DNA of 36,218 nucleotides from assembly GCA_018065065.1 (NCBI GenBank), contig JAGHTZ010000091.1, positions 1 to 36,218 on the forward strand, read 5' to 3'. Under the pieces are notes generated by a model. It searched no databases, was not told the DNA's origin, and worked only from the letters and a program-made list of their open reading frames with translations. Source of the DNA: Candidatus Equadaptatus faecalis. GTDB lineage: Bacteria; Synergistota; Synergistia; Synergistales; Synergistaceae. Made by a program: the position numbers and the translations under genes. Of this stretch, positions 15,088 through 23,734 are shown in pieces; position 1 is the stretch's first letter; every line of letters begins with the position of its first letter.

Positions 15088-16959
15088 ATGAAGCGTGACG
15101 TTCTGAAATCGAGAATTAAGGCAGTCTGCGGCAGCGAATTTGTTTTTTACGCATTCGCGGTGCTGTCAGTGTTTGTCAAATTCTGGTTTGCGGAGCTCGA
15201 AATTTCTTCGTGCCTGACAAGAAAAGCCGCCTCCGTCGCGGCTTCGTTCGGATTTTTTGCCGCAAGCTTTGCGCTGCTTTCGCTTCTGCCGCAAAAAAGC
15301 AGAAAGTATTTCGTTATTGTCTGGGATTTCGCGCTGACGGCACTTGTTATTACCGATCTTCTTTTTATACGCTATTATTCCGACCTTTTTTCTTTTATAA
15401 ACTTAGGGCTTTCAACGCAGGTCGGAGAAGTTTCCGACAGCGTTTTCGCGCTTTTCGGCATTTCGGATCTGCTCTATTTTGCTGATTTTCCCCTGCTGCT
15501 TTGGCTTGCTTTTCATGCCGAATTCAAAAAAATATCAACCCGCAGGGCAGTGGTTGCGTTGCTGCTTGCTGCTGTGGGATTTTCTGCCGTATGGTACAGA
15601 TACGAAAGATATAATCACGACGTGCCCGGTGTTCTTAAAGCGACATGGGACAAACCGGCGGTCTGCAGCGGCGCGGGGCTTGTCGTTTATCATATTAACG
15701 ATGCTAAAAATACTCTGCGTGACTGCTGTTTCAAAGGAAAAATATCCGACGAAGAAGTAGAAAAGCTTGAAAAATGGTTTGAAAAGCGTGCTGCCGGAAA
15801 CGTCAGCGGGATATATTTCGGTCAGGCAAGGGGCGCAAATCTTATAATTGTTCAGGCGGAATCGCTGCAAAATTTTGTAATCAACAGGAAAATTAACGGT
15901 CAGGAAATTACCCCGAACCTTAACCGCTTTATAAAAGAAGCCTACTATTTCAACCGCATTTACAATCAGACTGCGGCGGGAAACAGCGCGGACGCGGAGT
16001 TTCTTGCGAACACGGGATTCTATCCGGCGCAGTCGGGCGTCGCGCATATCCGCTTTGCGAGAAACGATTTTGAAGCCATGCCGAAAACGCTTGCGGACAA
16101 CGGCTATGACACGCTTGCCCTGCACGGCGACAGACCTGGTTTCTGGAACAGACAGGCTGTTTATCCGCGTCTGGGCTTCAAACGCTTTGTAAGCAGAAAC
16201 GAGTTTGAGCAGGACGAAATAATAGGCTTGGGGTTGAGCGACAGAAGCTTTTTCAGACAGACTGCCGATATTCTTTCAAAGAACAGTCAGCCGTTCTACG
16301 CGTTTCTTGTAACGCTTACAAGCCACTATCCGTATGACTGGAAAGAGCTTCCTCAGCAGACGAAGCTGGACACCGGAAGCTTCAAGGATACGCTGCTCGG
16401 CAATTATCTGCTTTCAATACACTATTTTGACGCCTGTTTCGGCGAATTTATTGCCACTCTCAGGAAAAACGGTCTGCTGGAAAAATCAGTCATAGCCGTC
16501 TACGGCGATCACACGGCAATACCGCGCTGGGACAGGGCGGATCTTTCGCGTTTCCTTAACAGGGATTTCGCACAAGCTGCCGTATGGTGCAGCGAGCAGA
16601 CTGTTCCGCTAATTATCCGCACTCCGCGGAAAACACTGCGCGGCAAAGGGTATCAGGCAGGAGGGCTGCTTGACGTGCCCAAGACGCTCACCACGCTACT
16701 CGGCGTTGATTTCAAATACACGCTCGGCAGAAATCTTTTTGACGGCAGCGTTCAGGAGCCCGTAGTTTTCAAAAGCGAAGCCTACGTGTACGGAAACAGC
16801 TACGTAGAACCTTCAAAAAAAGAAGCTCACACCCTCGCCGGCGGCAAAAAGCTTGATTATTCGAAATTTGACGAAATAACCGCAAGGGCAAAACAGCAGC
16901 ACGAATACAGCAACACGATGCTTGAATACAATCTGCTGAAAAAAATTAAAAAGAAGTAA
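15088..16959 (+). CDS. LtaS/MdoB-like membrane phosphoglycerol transferase family
   Basis: A 623-residue protein. ATG 15088 is seven bases from GGGGAG; GTG 15085 is possible. Residues 1-180 hold about five membrane helices. Residues about 245-560 form the extracytoplasmic alkaline-phosphatase/sulfatase-fold domain. Matching LtaS, it has VQAESL (Glu258, metal), a nucleophile loop GNSADAEF, LHGDRPGFWNR, TLTSHYPYD and VYGDHT (Asp-His metal ligands). The LtaS nucleophile threonine in GKTSD aligns with Ser300 here, which could still be the nucleophile. In a diderm the likely product is a phosphoglycerol- or phosphoethanolamine-modified glycan or lipid and not classical lipoteichoic acid. It stands alone between the oxidase and the lysine operon. 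Confidence 0.8.
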   Translation: MKRDVLKSRIKAVCGSEFVFYAFAVLSVFVKFWFAELEISSCLTRKAASVAASFGFFAASFALLSLLPQKSRKYFVIVWDFALTALVITDLLFIRYYSDLFSFINLGLSTQVGEVSDSVFALFGISDLLYFADFPLLLWLAFHAEFKKISTRRAVVALLLAAVGFSAVWYRYERYNHDVPGVLKATWDKPAVCSGAGLVVYHINDAKNTLRDCCFKGKISDEEVEKLEKWFEKRAAGNVSGIYFGQARGANLIIVQAESLQNFVINRKINGQEITPNLNRFIKEAYYFNRIYNQTAAGNSADAEFLANTGFYPAQSGVAHIRFARNDFEAMPKTLADNGYDTLALHGDRPGFWNRQAVYPRLGFKRFVSRNEFEQDEIIGLGLSDRSFFRQTADILSKNSQPFYAFLVTLTSHYPYDWKELPQQTKLDTGSFKDTLLGNYLLSIHYFDACFGEFIATLRKNGLLEKSVIAVYGDHTAIPRWDRADLSRFLNRDFAQAAVWCSEQTVPLIIRTPRKTLRGKGYQAGGLLDVPKTLTTLLGVDFKYTLGRNLFDGSVQEPVVFKSEAYVYGNSYVEPSKKEAHTLAGGKKLDYSKFDEITARAKQQHEYSNTMLEYNLLKKIKKK

Positions 16960-16987
16960 TTTACAATCTGCGGACAAGTGCTATAAT
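16960..16987 (+). promoter_or_regulatory. Promoter of the lysine operon
   Basis: TTTACA (16960-16965) and TATAAT (16982-16987) are 16 bases apart, directly after the stop codon of the LtaS-like gene. The transcript would start near 16994, about 20 bases before the riboswitch. Confidence 0.7.
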
Positions 16988-17013
16988 TTGCTAAACTTAA
17001 TATTGCAATTAAA

Positions 17014-17171
17014 GGATAGAGGCGCAGTTGTCAAGAGTAGCACCGGCGGAACAGATGCCGCAAAATCGTTGCCGGTGCGAAAGGGGCTGCTGCCGAAGGC
17101 GGGAAGCTGCGAACCCTGCCCGGGCAATCGGACAATATCCGTTTGACTGTCGCTTATGCGGAGAGCTATGG
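17014..17171 (+). promoter_or_regulatory. Lysine riboswitch (L box)
   Basis: The conserved core elements appear in order: GATAGAGGCGC, AAGAGTAGC, a GCACCGGC stem with its partner GCCGGTGC, GAAAGGGGCTGC, GCCGAAGG, GGGCAATCGGAC, then GACTGTCGCTTATGCGGAGAGCTAT. The ends ATAG and CTAT close P1. This is the L-box aptamer, which binds lysine and switches off lysine genes. Downstream, GATTAA (17171-17176) can pair with TTAATC (17213-17218) as an antiterminator that competes with the terminator at 17219-17249. Confidence 0.93.
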
Positions 17172-17218
17172 ATTAATTGAACCCATGAATGCCTGACGGC
17201 GTTCGCTTTTGGTTAATC

Positions 17219-17249
17219 AAAGCTGATGCAGGGCATCGGCTTTTTCTTT
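17219..17249 (+). terminator. dapA: Riboswitch-controlled terminator before dapA
   Basis: AAAGCTGATGC (17219-17229) pairs with GCATCGGCTTT (17233-17243), with one G-U pair and a 3-base loop, followed by TTTTTCTTT. With lysine bound to the aptamer this hairpin should form and stop transcription before dapA. Confidence 0.88.
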
Positions 17250-17282
17250 ATAAAACATACAACAGAACGGGAGGCAGTTCAC

Positions 17283-18173
17283 ATGAAAAAAAATCCGATA
17301 TTCAGAGGAGTCGCAACGGCTCTTATCACTCCCTGCACAGACGCCGGGCTTGACCTTGACTCATTCGGAAAGCTTATCGACTGGCAGATTGAGCAGGGCG
17401 TCAACGCGCTTGTAATAGCCGGAACAACCGGAGAAGGTTCAACCCTGACTGACGAAGAACACCGCCTTGCGATAAAATTTTCGGTAGAACGCACGGCAGG
17501 CAGAGTGCCTGTAATCGCAGGAACAGGCTCCAATGACACAAGCTATGCAATCTCGCTTACAAAATACGCATGCGAGGTCGGCGCGGACGCTATGCTTGTT
17601 GTAACGCCGTATTACAACAAGGCCACGCAGAAAGGGCTTGTTACGATGTACAACGCAATCGCGGACGCATCTGCAAAACCGATTATTCTTTACAACGTTC
17701 CGTCGCGCACCGGCGTGAACATTGAACCTGCCACCTACGTGAAGCTTGCGGAGCATCCGAATATTGCGGCAATCAAAGAAGCGAACAGCAACATTTCAAA
17801 AATAGTGGAGGCGGCGGCTCTTGTCGGCGACAAACTCAACATATATTCAGGCAACGACGACCAGATAGTGCCGATTATGTCAATGGGCGGACTCGGCGTA
17901 ATATCGGTGCTTTCAAACGTCGCTCCCGTTCAGACGACGGAAATCTGCAAGCGTTTCTTCAAGGGTGACGTTGCCGGTGCGGCTAAGCTGCAGGGCGAAA
18001 TGCTTCCGCTTATCAAGGCTCTTTTCTGCGAAGTCAACCCGATACCGGTGAAAGCGGCAATGGCAGCTATGGGCTGGTGCAAAAACTACGTCAGGCTTCC
18101 GCTCACGCCGATGGAAGAAGAGCACTTTGACAGTATGCTTGACGTTATGCGCAGCATGGGACTGATAAAATAA
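17283..18173 (+). CDS. dapA: 4-hydroxy-tetrahydrodipicolinate synthase
   Basis: A 296-residue cytoplasmic enzyme that condenses pyruvate with aspartate semialdehyde, the first committed step of lysine and diaminopimelate synthesis. ATG 17283 follows GGGAGG (17270-17275). The active site is complete: GTTGEGSTL (Thr48-Thr49), LYNVPSRTGVN (Tyr137, Arg142) and the Schiff-base Lys165 in AIKEAN. GNDDQI follows. Length matches the family. It is under the L box and is followed by dapB one base after its stop codon. Confidence 0.96.
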   Translation: MKKNPIFRGVATALITPCTDAGLDLDSFGKLIDWQIEQGVNALVIAGTTGEGSTLTDEEHRLAIKFSVERTAGRVPVIAGTGSNDTSYAISLTKYACEVGADAMLVVTPYYNKATQKGLVTMYNAIADASAKPIILYNVPSRTGVNIEPATYVKLAEHPNIAAIKEANSNISKIVEAAALVGDKLNIYSGNDDQIVPIMSMGGLGVISVLSNVAPVQTTEICKRFFKGDVAGAAKLQGEMLPLIKALFCEVNPIPVKAAMAAMGWCKNYVRLPLTPMEEEHFDSMLDVMRSMGLIK

Positions 18174-18174
18174 A

Positions 18175-18912
18175 ATGAAAATTATTATTCACGGCTATAC
18201 GGGCAGAATGGGGCAGATGCTTGTTTCGCTTTCGGAGCGCGAAAACAGCGCTTTTGAAGTTGCGTCCAAAGTAAGCCCGGACTGCCCTTCTGAAACAGAA
18301 AACTGTTATACGGAGCTTGACCATTTCACCGGTGAGGCAGACTGCATAATAGACTTTTCAAACCACGCTGCGGCAAAAACTTTAACGGACTATGCTGTAA
18401 AGCGCGGTATTCCGCTGGTTGTGGCAACTACCGGACATAATGAAAGCGAGCTTGAAGCGATAAAACGCGCGGCGGAGCACGTCCCTGTTTTCTTCTCTGC
18501 GAACATGTCCGTCGGTGTAGCCCTTCTTGCAAATTTGGCAAAAGAGGCTGCGTCTGCTTTCCCTGACGCCGATATTGAAATAATTGAAACGCACCACAAC
18601 CAGAAGCTTGACGTTCCGAGCGGAACCGCTTTGCTACTGGCGCGAAAAATTAAAGAGGCGCGAAGCGGCGCGGAAATACTTGTCGGCCGCCATGAAAACG
18701 GAAAACGCGGCAAAGAGATTGGAATACATTCCGTCCGTCTCGGAAACGAAACCGGAAGGCACACAATAATTATCTCTGCTGGAAGCGAAACAATTACTCT
18801 GGAACACAAGGCGGAAAACAGAATGTTGTTTGCCGAAGGAGCGGTCGCGGCTGCTAAATTTATCTGCGGCAAAAAAGCAGGCTTCTATACGATGGAAGAT
18901 ATCATAGGGTAA
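18175..18912 (+). CDS. dapB: 4-hydroxy-tetrahydrodipicolinate reductase
   Basis: A 245-residue enzyme that reduces the DapA product with NAD(P)H. It has the Rossmann motif HGYTGRMGQ (residues 6-14), ATTGHN, FSANMSVGV, and the catalytic signature ETHHNQKLDVPSGTA with His140-His141 and Lys144. The ATG begins one base after the dapA stop, so the genes are translationally linked. Slightly shorter than the E. coli enzyme but complete. Confidence 0.96.
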   Translation: MKIIIHGYTGRMGQMLVSLSERENSAFEVASKVSPDCPSETENCYTELDHFTGEADCIIDFSNHAAAKTLTDYAVKRGIPLVVATTGHNESELEAIKRAAEHVPVFFSANMSVGVALLANLAKEAASAFPDADIEIIETHHNQKLDVPSGTALLLARKIKEARSGAEILVGRHENGKRGKEIGIHSVRLGNETGRHTIIISAGSETITLEHKAENRMLFAEGAVAAAKFICGKKAGFYTMEDIIG

Positions 18913-18919
18913 AAAATCG

Positions 18920-18974
18920 AATTACCAATGACCAAGTACCAATTACCGATTAAGGTGCCGGCATAAATGCCGGC
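18920..18974 (+). repeat. ACC-type heptamer array plus palindrome between dapB and lysC
   Basis: AATTACC, AATGACC, AAGTACC and AATTACC run in exact 7-bp register at 18920-18947, followed by GATTAAG. Then GCCGGCAT (18957-18964) and ATGCCGGC (18967-18974) form a perfect hairpin with a 2-base loop and no U-tract. The array resembles the other heptamer arrays in period but has ACC instead of AGC. Confidence 0.7.
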
Positions 18975-19043
18975 GTTGTAAAAGAAACACCGTCTTACTG
19001 CAGGACGTAAAGCATTCTCAGTTGTAAGGAGAAGGAAACAGAA

Positions 19044-20360
19044 ATGATAAAAGTAACAAAATTCGGCGGCAGTTCGCTTGCTTCCGCCGAACAGTTTAAA
19101 AAAGTTGCGGACATCGTAAAATCAGACAAAGACAGGCGCTTTGTCATAGCTTCCGCACCCGGCAAAAGAAATTCCGCAGATACAAAAGTGACTGACATGC
19201 TCTACGGTTGCTGCGAGCTTGCGCGGCAGGGCAAGCCGTTTGACGGGGCGCTTGAGCAGATACGCGGACGTTTTGAGGAAATCGCCTCAGGGCTTGGCAT
19301 TGAATTTGACCTGCAGAGCGAATTTGACGAAATAGCAAAGCAGCTTGAAAAACCGCAGAAAGACTATATGGCAAGCCGCGGTGAACATCTTAACTCAAAG
19401 ATACTCGCAAAATATCTTGGTTTTGAATTTGTCGAAGCCGCGGACTGCGTTCTGTTTGACGAAAACGGAAAATACATGCAGGAAGAAAGCAATCTGCTGC
19501 TTGCACAGAGGCTTGAAAGTGTCAAATACGCGGTTATTCCCGGATTTTACGGCGCAAAAGCCGACGGCACAATAAAAACCTTTTCGCGCGGAGGCTCTGA
19601 CGTAACAGGATCGATAGTTGCGAGAGCAGTGTCTGCGGACATATACGAAAACTGGACGGACGTGTCCGGCGTGTTTGCCGCTGACCCGAGAATTGTCAAA
19701 AATCCCAGAGTAATCAGCCGCGTGACCTACAGTGAACTCCGCGAACTGTCCTATATGGGCGCGTCGGTATTGCATGAAGACGCTGTATTTCCCGTGCGCA
19801 GAGCGGGAATACCAATCAACATACGCAACACGAACTGTCCGGAAGCTGAAGGGACGATGATAGTTTCCGAACTGCCGCAGGGCGCAAAACGGCACGTGAT
19901 AACCGGAATAGCAGGACGCAAAGGCTTCAGCACGGTTTTAGTCGAAAAAGCGATGATGAACGCCGAAACGGGTTTCGGAGCTGCGCTGTTGAAAATTTTT
20001 GCAGACAACGGCGTATCTTTTGAACACGTGCCGTCGGGCATAGACACAATGTCCGTTGTTGTAAGCACTGAGGGCTTTAACCCCGTGCGCGAAAAAGTCA
20101 TTGAAACGATACAAAATGAACTGAAACCGGACAATATCAGTACAGAAGACGGAATTGCACTGATAGCGGTTGTCGGACACAGAATGGCGTCGGCAAAAGG
20201 CGTTGCCGCGAAAATCTGCTCCGCAATATCCAAATCAGACATCAACATACGAATGATAGACCAGGGGCCAAGCGAATTGAACATGATCTTCGGCATTGAC
20301 GCGGAAAATTACGAAACGGCAATCAGGGGTATATACGAAGAAATTAAAGATTTGATATAG
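19044..20360 (+). CDS. lysC: Aspartate kinase
   Basis: A 438-residue enzyme that phosphorylates aspartate, the first step towards lysine, threonine and methionine. It has the N-terminal KFGGSSLAS, the substrate motif SRGGSDVTGS, the segment VSGVFAADPRIV, and two C-terminal ACT-like domains (ITGIAGRKGFSTVLVEK and IALIAVVGHRMASAKG ... INIRMIDQGPSELNMIFGI) for allosteric feedback. Its place after dapA-dapB makes a lysine-responsive isozyme likely. Sensitivity is not provable from the motifs seen. AAGGAGAAGG precedes the ATG by a good distance. No clear separate promoter is visible in the 131-base gap, so it may be read through from the L-box promoter. Confidence 0.93.
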   Translation: MIKVTKFGGSSLASAEQFKKVADIVKSDKDRRFVIASAPGKRNSADTKVTDMLYGCCELARQGKPFDGALEQIRGRFEEIASGLGIEFDLQSEFDEIAKQLEKPQKDYMASRGEHLNSKILAKYLGFEFVEAADCVLFDENGKYMQEESNLLLAQRLESVKYAVIPGFYGAKADGTIKTFSRGGSDVTGSIVARAVSADIYENWTDVSGVFAADPRIVKNPRVISRVTYSELRELSYMGASVLHEDAVFPVRRAGIPINIRNTNCPEAEGTMIVSELPQGAKRHVITGIAGRKGFSTVLVEKAMMNAETGFGAALLKIFADNGVSFEHVPSGIDTMSVVVSTEGFNPVREKVIETIQNELKPDNISTEDGIALIAVVGHRMASAKGVAAKICSAISKSDINIRMIDQGPSELNMIFGIDAENYETAIRGIYEEIKDLI

Positions 20361-20375
20361 GTATCGAGCAATTCG

Positions 20376-20407
20376 GCTGCGGGAATAACCTGCAGCTTTT
20401 TTTGTAA
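20376..20407 (+). terminator. Terminator of the lysine operon
   Basis: GCTGCGGG and CCTGCAGC flank an AATAA loop (20376-20397), followed by seven Ts. The -35 box of the next promoter starts within this T-run, so the two signals overlap. Confidence 0.75.
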
Positions 20408-20430
20408 AATTATGCAATAAGTTATATAAT
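20402..20430 (+). promoter_or_regulatory. Promoter of the GT2 operon
   Basis: TTGTAA (20402-20407) and TATAAT (20425-20430) are separated by exactly 17 bases, upstream of the ribosome binding site GGGGGAGG at 20471-20478. Confidence 0.75.
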
Positions 20431-20488
20431 AAGCAGTCAGTTTTCGGCGCCGGAGTGCGCTGGCCGGTCAGGGGGAGGCACGCCTGTT

Positions 20489-21802
20489 ATGGAACACAGC
20501 GAAATTTTTTATTACGTTATCTGGATTGCATGGTGGTTTGTCCAGTTTATACTTTATCTGCTCATCTTCCTTCTTACAGTTGACGGCATATATCAGATTA
20601 TTGTAAGTCTCAAAGGTTTCGGTCAGCAGGCAGCGATGCCTTCGGCAAAACGTTTCCGCCGTTTTGCGGTGCTTGTTCCTGCCCATAACGAAGAAAAAGT
20701 TATAGGGCCGCTTATGACAAGCCTTGCGGAGCAGAATTATCCGAAGAACTGTTACAAGGTCTTTGCTTCGTGCGACAACTGCTCTGACGGAACCGTTGAC
20801 GTTGTCCGCGCGAGTGGCGCGACTGCCCTTGAACGCCATGATCTGGAGCATAACGGCAAGACGTGGAACGTCCGCTGGGCTCTGACGCAGATTCCTCTGG
20901 CGGAGTACGACGCGCTTGTTATGTTTGACGCGGACAATCTCGCCGACGAAAATTTCCTTATGTATATGAACGACTATATGGAGCTGCATCCTGAAGCAGA
21001 GGCAATCCAGGGCGTGCTTGACGTCAAAAACCCTGACGACAACTGGCTTACGCGTTCCTACGCGCTTGCCTACTGGTTTTCAAACCGTTTCTGGCAGCTT
21101 GCGAGGGGACTTTGGGGACTTTCCTGCACGCTTGGCGGCACCGGTCTTGTAATCCGAGCCGCAACGCTTGAGAGAATCGGCTGGAATTTGGAAAGCCTTA
21201 CGGAAGACCTTGAGATGTCAACGAGGCTTATTCTTTCCGGCAGCCGCGTGCATTGGAACAACGCAGCCGTGATTTACGACGAGAAACCGCAGGATTTAAA
21301 AATTTCAGTCAAACAAAGAACGCGTTGGATGCAGGGGCATTACTGGGTTTTTTGGCATTACGGCAGGGATTCGCTCAGAGCGTTTTTCGCCACCGGCAGA
21401 CTGCAGTATCTTGACCTTTTCCTTTATCTGCTCGCTCCCGTCAAATCCTGCCTCGGCATAATTATCCTGTTTGCAGGTATGGCGTATACGCTCGTGAACA
21501 ATCTTATACTTTTCCCGACAATGTCGAAGGGCACGCCGCATGACACGGCGTCATGGCTTTGGTTCTTTGCCTTTCCGATAGTCAGCATGATTGTTTTCTG
21601 CGTTATCTGCGCGATTATAGGACCTTCGATGCGCGAGAAAAAGTTCACGCTGCGCTATGTTAAGGATACCTTTGCCTATTTCTGGTTCGGTCTTACGTGG
21701 ATACCGCTGCTTTTCCGCGCGGCGTTCCTTGCGAAGGATCAAAGCACGTGGGTTAAGACAGAACATACCCGCGGAATTTCCGTTTCAGACGTTTCAAAAT
21801 AA
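20489..21802 (+). CDS. Processive-type family 2 glycosyltransferase, membrane-bound
   Basis: A 437-residue inner-membrane enzyme. One N-terminal helix pair (residues about 7-38) is followed by a cytosolic GT-A domain (about 58-285) and three to four C-terminal helices (from about 305). The motifs of processive beta-glycosyltransferases are present: VPAHNEE, SCDNCSDGT, DAD at 147-149, TED at 238-240 and QRTRW at 276-280. Relatives make cellulose, poly-N-acetylglucosamine or glycolipid head groups. No partner such as PgaB or a c-di-GMP-binding domain is seen, so a glycolipid or short-glycan product is also possible. It heads an operon with a phospholipid-transporter-like MFS protein. Confidence 0.87.
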   Translation: MEHSEIFYYVIWIAWWFVQFILYLLIFLLTVDGIYQIIVSLKGFGQQAAMPSAKRFRRFAVLVPAHNEEKVIGPLMTSLAEQNYPKNCYKVFASCDNCSDGTVDVVRASGATALERHDLEHNGKTWNVRWALTQIPLAEYDALVMFDADNLADENFLMYMNDYMELHPEAEAIQGVLDVKNPDDNWLTRSYALAYWFSNRFWQLARGLWGLSCTLGGTGLVIRAATLERIGWNLESLTEDLEMSTRLILSGSRVHWNNAAVIYDEKPQDLKISVKQRTRWMQGHYWVFWHYGRDSLRAFFATGRLQYLDLFLYLLAPVKSCLGIIILFAGMAYTLVNNLILFPTMSKGTPHDTASWLWFFAFPIVSMIVFCVICAIIGPSMREKKFTLRYVKDTFAYFWFGLTWIPLLFRAAFLAKDQSTWVKTEHTRGISVSDVSK

Positions 21803-21812
21803 GGGGTTATAA

Positions 21813-23099
21813 ATGAATTATTCTTCACAGTTCAGCCTTTTGAAGAAACGCAGTTTTCTGCCTATGTTTATTACGCAGTTTCTTGCGGCCTTCAATGACA
21901 ACCTTTTCAAAAACGCGCTCGTTATTCTTATAACCTACCGGCTTGCCGACGAGTACGGCATAAACGGTCAGGTGCTTGTAACCGCGGTTGCGGGCGTGTT
22001 TGTCTTGCCTATGATTATCTTTTCGGCTTTTGCCGGTCAGCTCGCAGACAAATACGACAAGACTGTTTTGATAAAAGTTATAAAGATTGCCGAAATAGCA
22101 ATTATGATTTTTGCTTCGATCGCTTTCTGCTACAACAAGATGTGGTGGCTGATAATTCTGCTGTTCTGCATGGGCACTCATTCGGCATTTTTCGGTCCTA
22201 TCAAATACAGCATTCTCCCTCAGCACCTGAACGAAAACGAACTTGTCGCGGGCAACGGGCTTGTCAGCGCCGGAACTTTTATAGCAATTCTTTTAGGAAC
22301 AATTTCAGGCGGGCTGCTTGTGCTTCGCGAGTCGGGACACGTTTTTATTTCAGCCGCAATTCTTTCCACAGCTTTGCTTGGCTGGATTGCCTGCCTCTTC
22401 ATTCCGTCTGCGCCTTCTTCGCAGCCTGACCTTGAACTTAACTGGAACATTTTTTCGGCAACGTGGCAGATTGTCGGAAATACCAGAAAGAACAGAGCGG
22501 TTTTCCGCGCTATTCTCGGTATCTGCTGGTTTTGGTTTGTCGGCGCGGTATTTCTTGCCCAGTGCCCGAACTTCGCAAAAAATATAATCGGAGCCAACGA
22601 GCAGGTTTCAACGCTTTTCATAGTTATTTTTTCTGTCGGTGTCGGGCTTGGTTCAATGCTTTGCAACAGACTTCTTAAAGGCGAGGTCTCAACGCGTTTT
22701 GTTCCTCTTGCCTGCCTGGGTATGAGCCTTTCAATTTTCGTGCTCGCTTTTGTCTGCCGTTTTGTGCCGCATTATCCGTCGCTTGTCGGTGTCGGAGACT
22801 TTGTGAAAGCTCCCGCGGCGTGCGCGGTTATGGGTATGCTTCTTTTGATGACGATGTGCGGCGGTCTTTACAACGTCCCGATGTATGCTCTCATGCAAGA
22901 CAGAACGCCGAAAGAAGAGATGGCGAGAGCCGTCGCCTGCCTTAACGTAAGCGATTCATTCGGAATGGTGCTCTCGGCGGTGTTCAGCATGGGTCTTCTT
23001 GCCTGCCGTGCGACCGTCGTGCATATCTTTATCTGTCTCGGCATTGCCAATCTCGGCGTCGCCCTGTTTGTCAGGAAAATAGAGAAGGCTGAAAAATGA
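21813..23099 (+). CDS. MFS transporter, LplT-like (lysophospholipid flippase type)
   Basis: A 428-residue protein with about 12 membrane helices. The N terminus FLPMFITQFLAAFNDNLFKNAL and the stretch FSAFAGQLADKYDKTVLIK are hallmarks of the LplT group, which moves lysophospholipids across the inner membrane for re-acylation. In many bacteria LplT is fused or linked to the acyltransferase Aas. Here no acyltransferase is adjacent. The gene starts ten bases after the GT2 stop and overlaps the aldolase gene by four bases (ATGA). Confidence 0.82.
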   Translation: MNYSSQFSLLKKRSFLPMFITQFLAAFNDNLFKNALVILITYRLADEYGINGQVLVTAVAGVFVLPMIIFSAFAGQLADKYDKTVLIKVIKIAEIAIMIFASIAFCYNKMWWLIILLFCMGTHSAFFGPIKYSILPQHLNENELVAGNGLVSAGTFIAILLGTISGGLLVLRESGHVFISAAILSTALLGWIACLFIPSAPSSQPDLELNWNIFSATWQIVGNTRKNRAVFRAILGICWFWFVGAVFLAQCPNFAKNIIGANEQVSTLFIVIFSVGVGLGSMLCNRLLKGEVSTRFVPLACLGMSLSIFVLAFVCRFVPHYPSLVGVGDFVKAPAACAVMGMLLLMTMCGGLYNVPMYALMQDRTPKEEMARAVACLNVSDSFGMVLSAVFSMGLLACRATVVHIFICLGIANLGVALFVRKIEKAEK

Positions 23100-23734
23100 A
23101 CGGACTCAGGGAAAGAATAATTTCTACTGCGCTTGCAATGAGCCGCAGCGGTCTTGTCCGCGGAACCTCAGGCAATATTTCCGCGAGAACGGAGCGTGGT
23201 TTTTTGATTACTCCGAGCGGTATGGCGTATGAAAGTCTTGTGCCGGAAGATTTGCCGGAAATGGATTTCATGCTGCGGCAGATTTCCGGAAACAGAAAAC
23301 CGTCAATAGAAAAAGAGATGCACGGACTTATCCTGAAGAACAGAAATGATGTGGGTGCAGTTGTTCACGCTCATTCGGTATACGCGTCGGCGGTTGCCTC
23401 TGCAAGAAAAGATATTCCTGTCATTACGGACAATATCGCAGCGTTTTTCGGCTGTGCCGTGCCGTGTGCCGAATATGCGCCCGCAGGAAGCCCTGAGCTT
23501 GCGCGTAACGTGCTTTCAGCGCTCGGCAAAGGCTTCGGCGTTCTGCTCGCAAATCACGGTGCGCTTTGTGTTGGTGCAACTCCTGAGGAAGCTTTGCTGC
23601 GCTGCGAAATTCTTGAAGAAACTGCAAAAATTTACGTTTTGTCGCAGCTTTTGGGCGGGGCTGTTGCTTTGGATGACAAGGCTGCTGCCGAACAGTACAG
23701 CGCCATGCAGAAAAATTACGGTCAGACAAAATGA
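23096..23734 (+). CDS. Class II aldolase/adducin-family protein
   Basis: A 212-residue Zn-dependent aldolase-type enzyme resembling L-fuculose-1-phosphate or ribulose-5-phosphate 4-epimerase-family members. It has GTSGNIS and TPSGM (phosphate binding), EKEMHG with an acidic residue near 72-74, VVHAHS (His91, His93) and ANHGALCVG (His154) as metal ligands. Substrate is unknown. It overlaps the genes on both sides by four bases (ATGA), which indicates translational coupling with the MFS and thiD genes. A salvage-pathway aldolase for a methylthio- or deoxy-sugar phosphate is one alternative reading. Confidence 0.85.
   Translation: MNGLRERIISTALAMSRSGLVRGTSGNISARTERGFLITPSGMAYESLVPEDLPEMDFMLRQISGNRKPSIEKEMHGLILKNRNDVGAVVHAHSVYASAVASARKDIPVITDNIAAFFGCAVPCAEYAPAGSPELARNVLSALGKGFGVLLANHGALCVGATPEEALLRCEILEETAKIYVLSQLLGGAVALDDKAAAEQYSAMQKNYGQTK

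Noticed and set aside
17014-17171. Cobalamin or T-box leader before dapA
   Set aside because: The conserved elements match the lysine L-box in order, and there is no B12-box or T-box antiterminator sequence.
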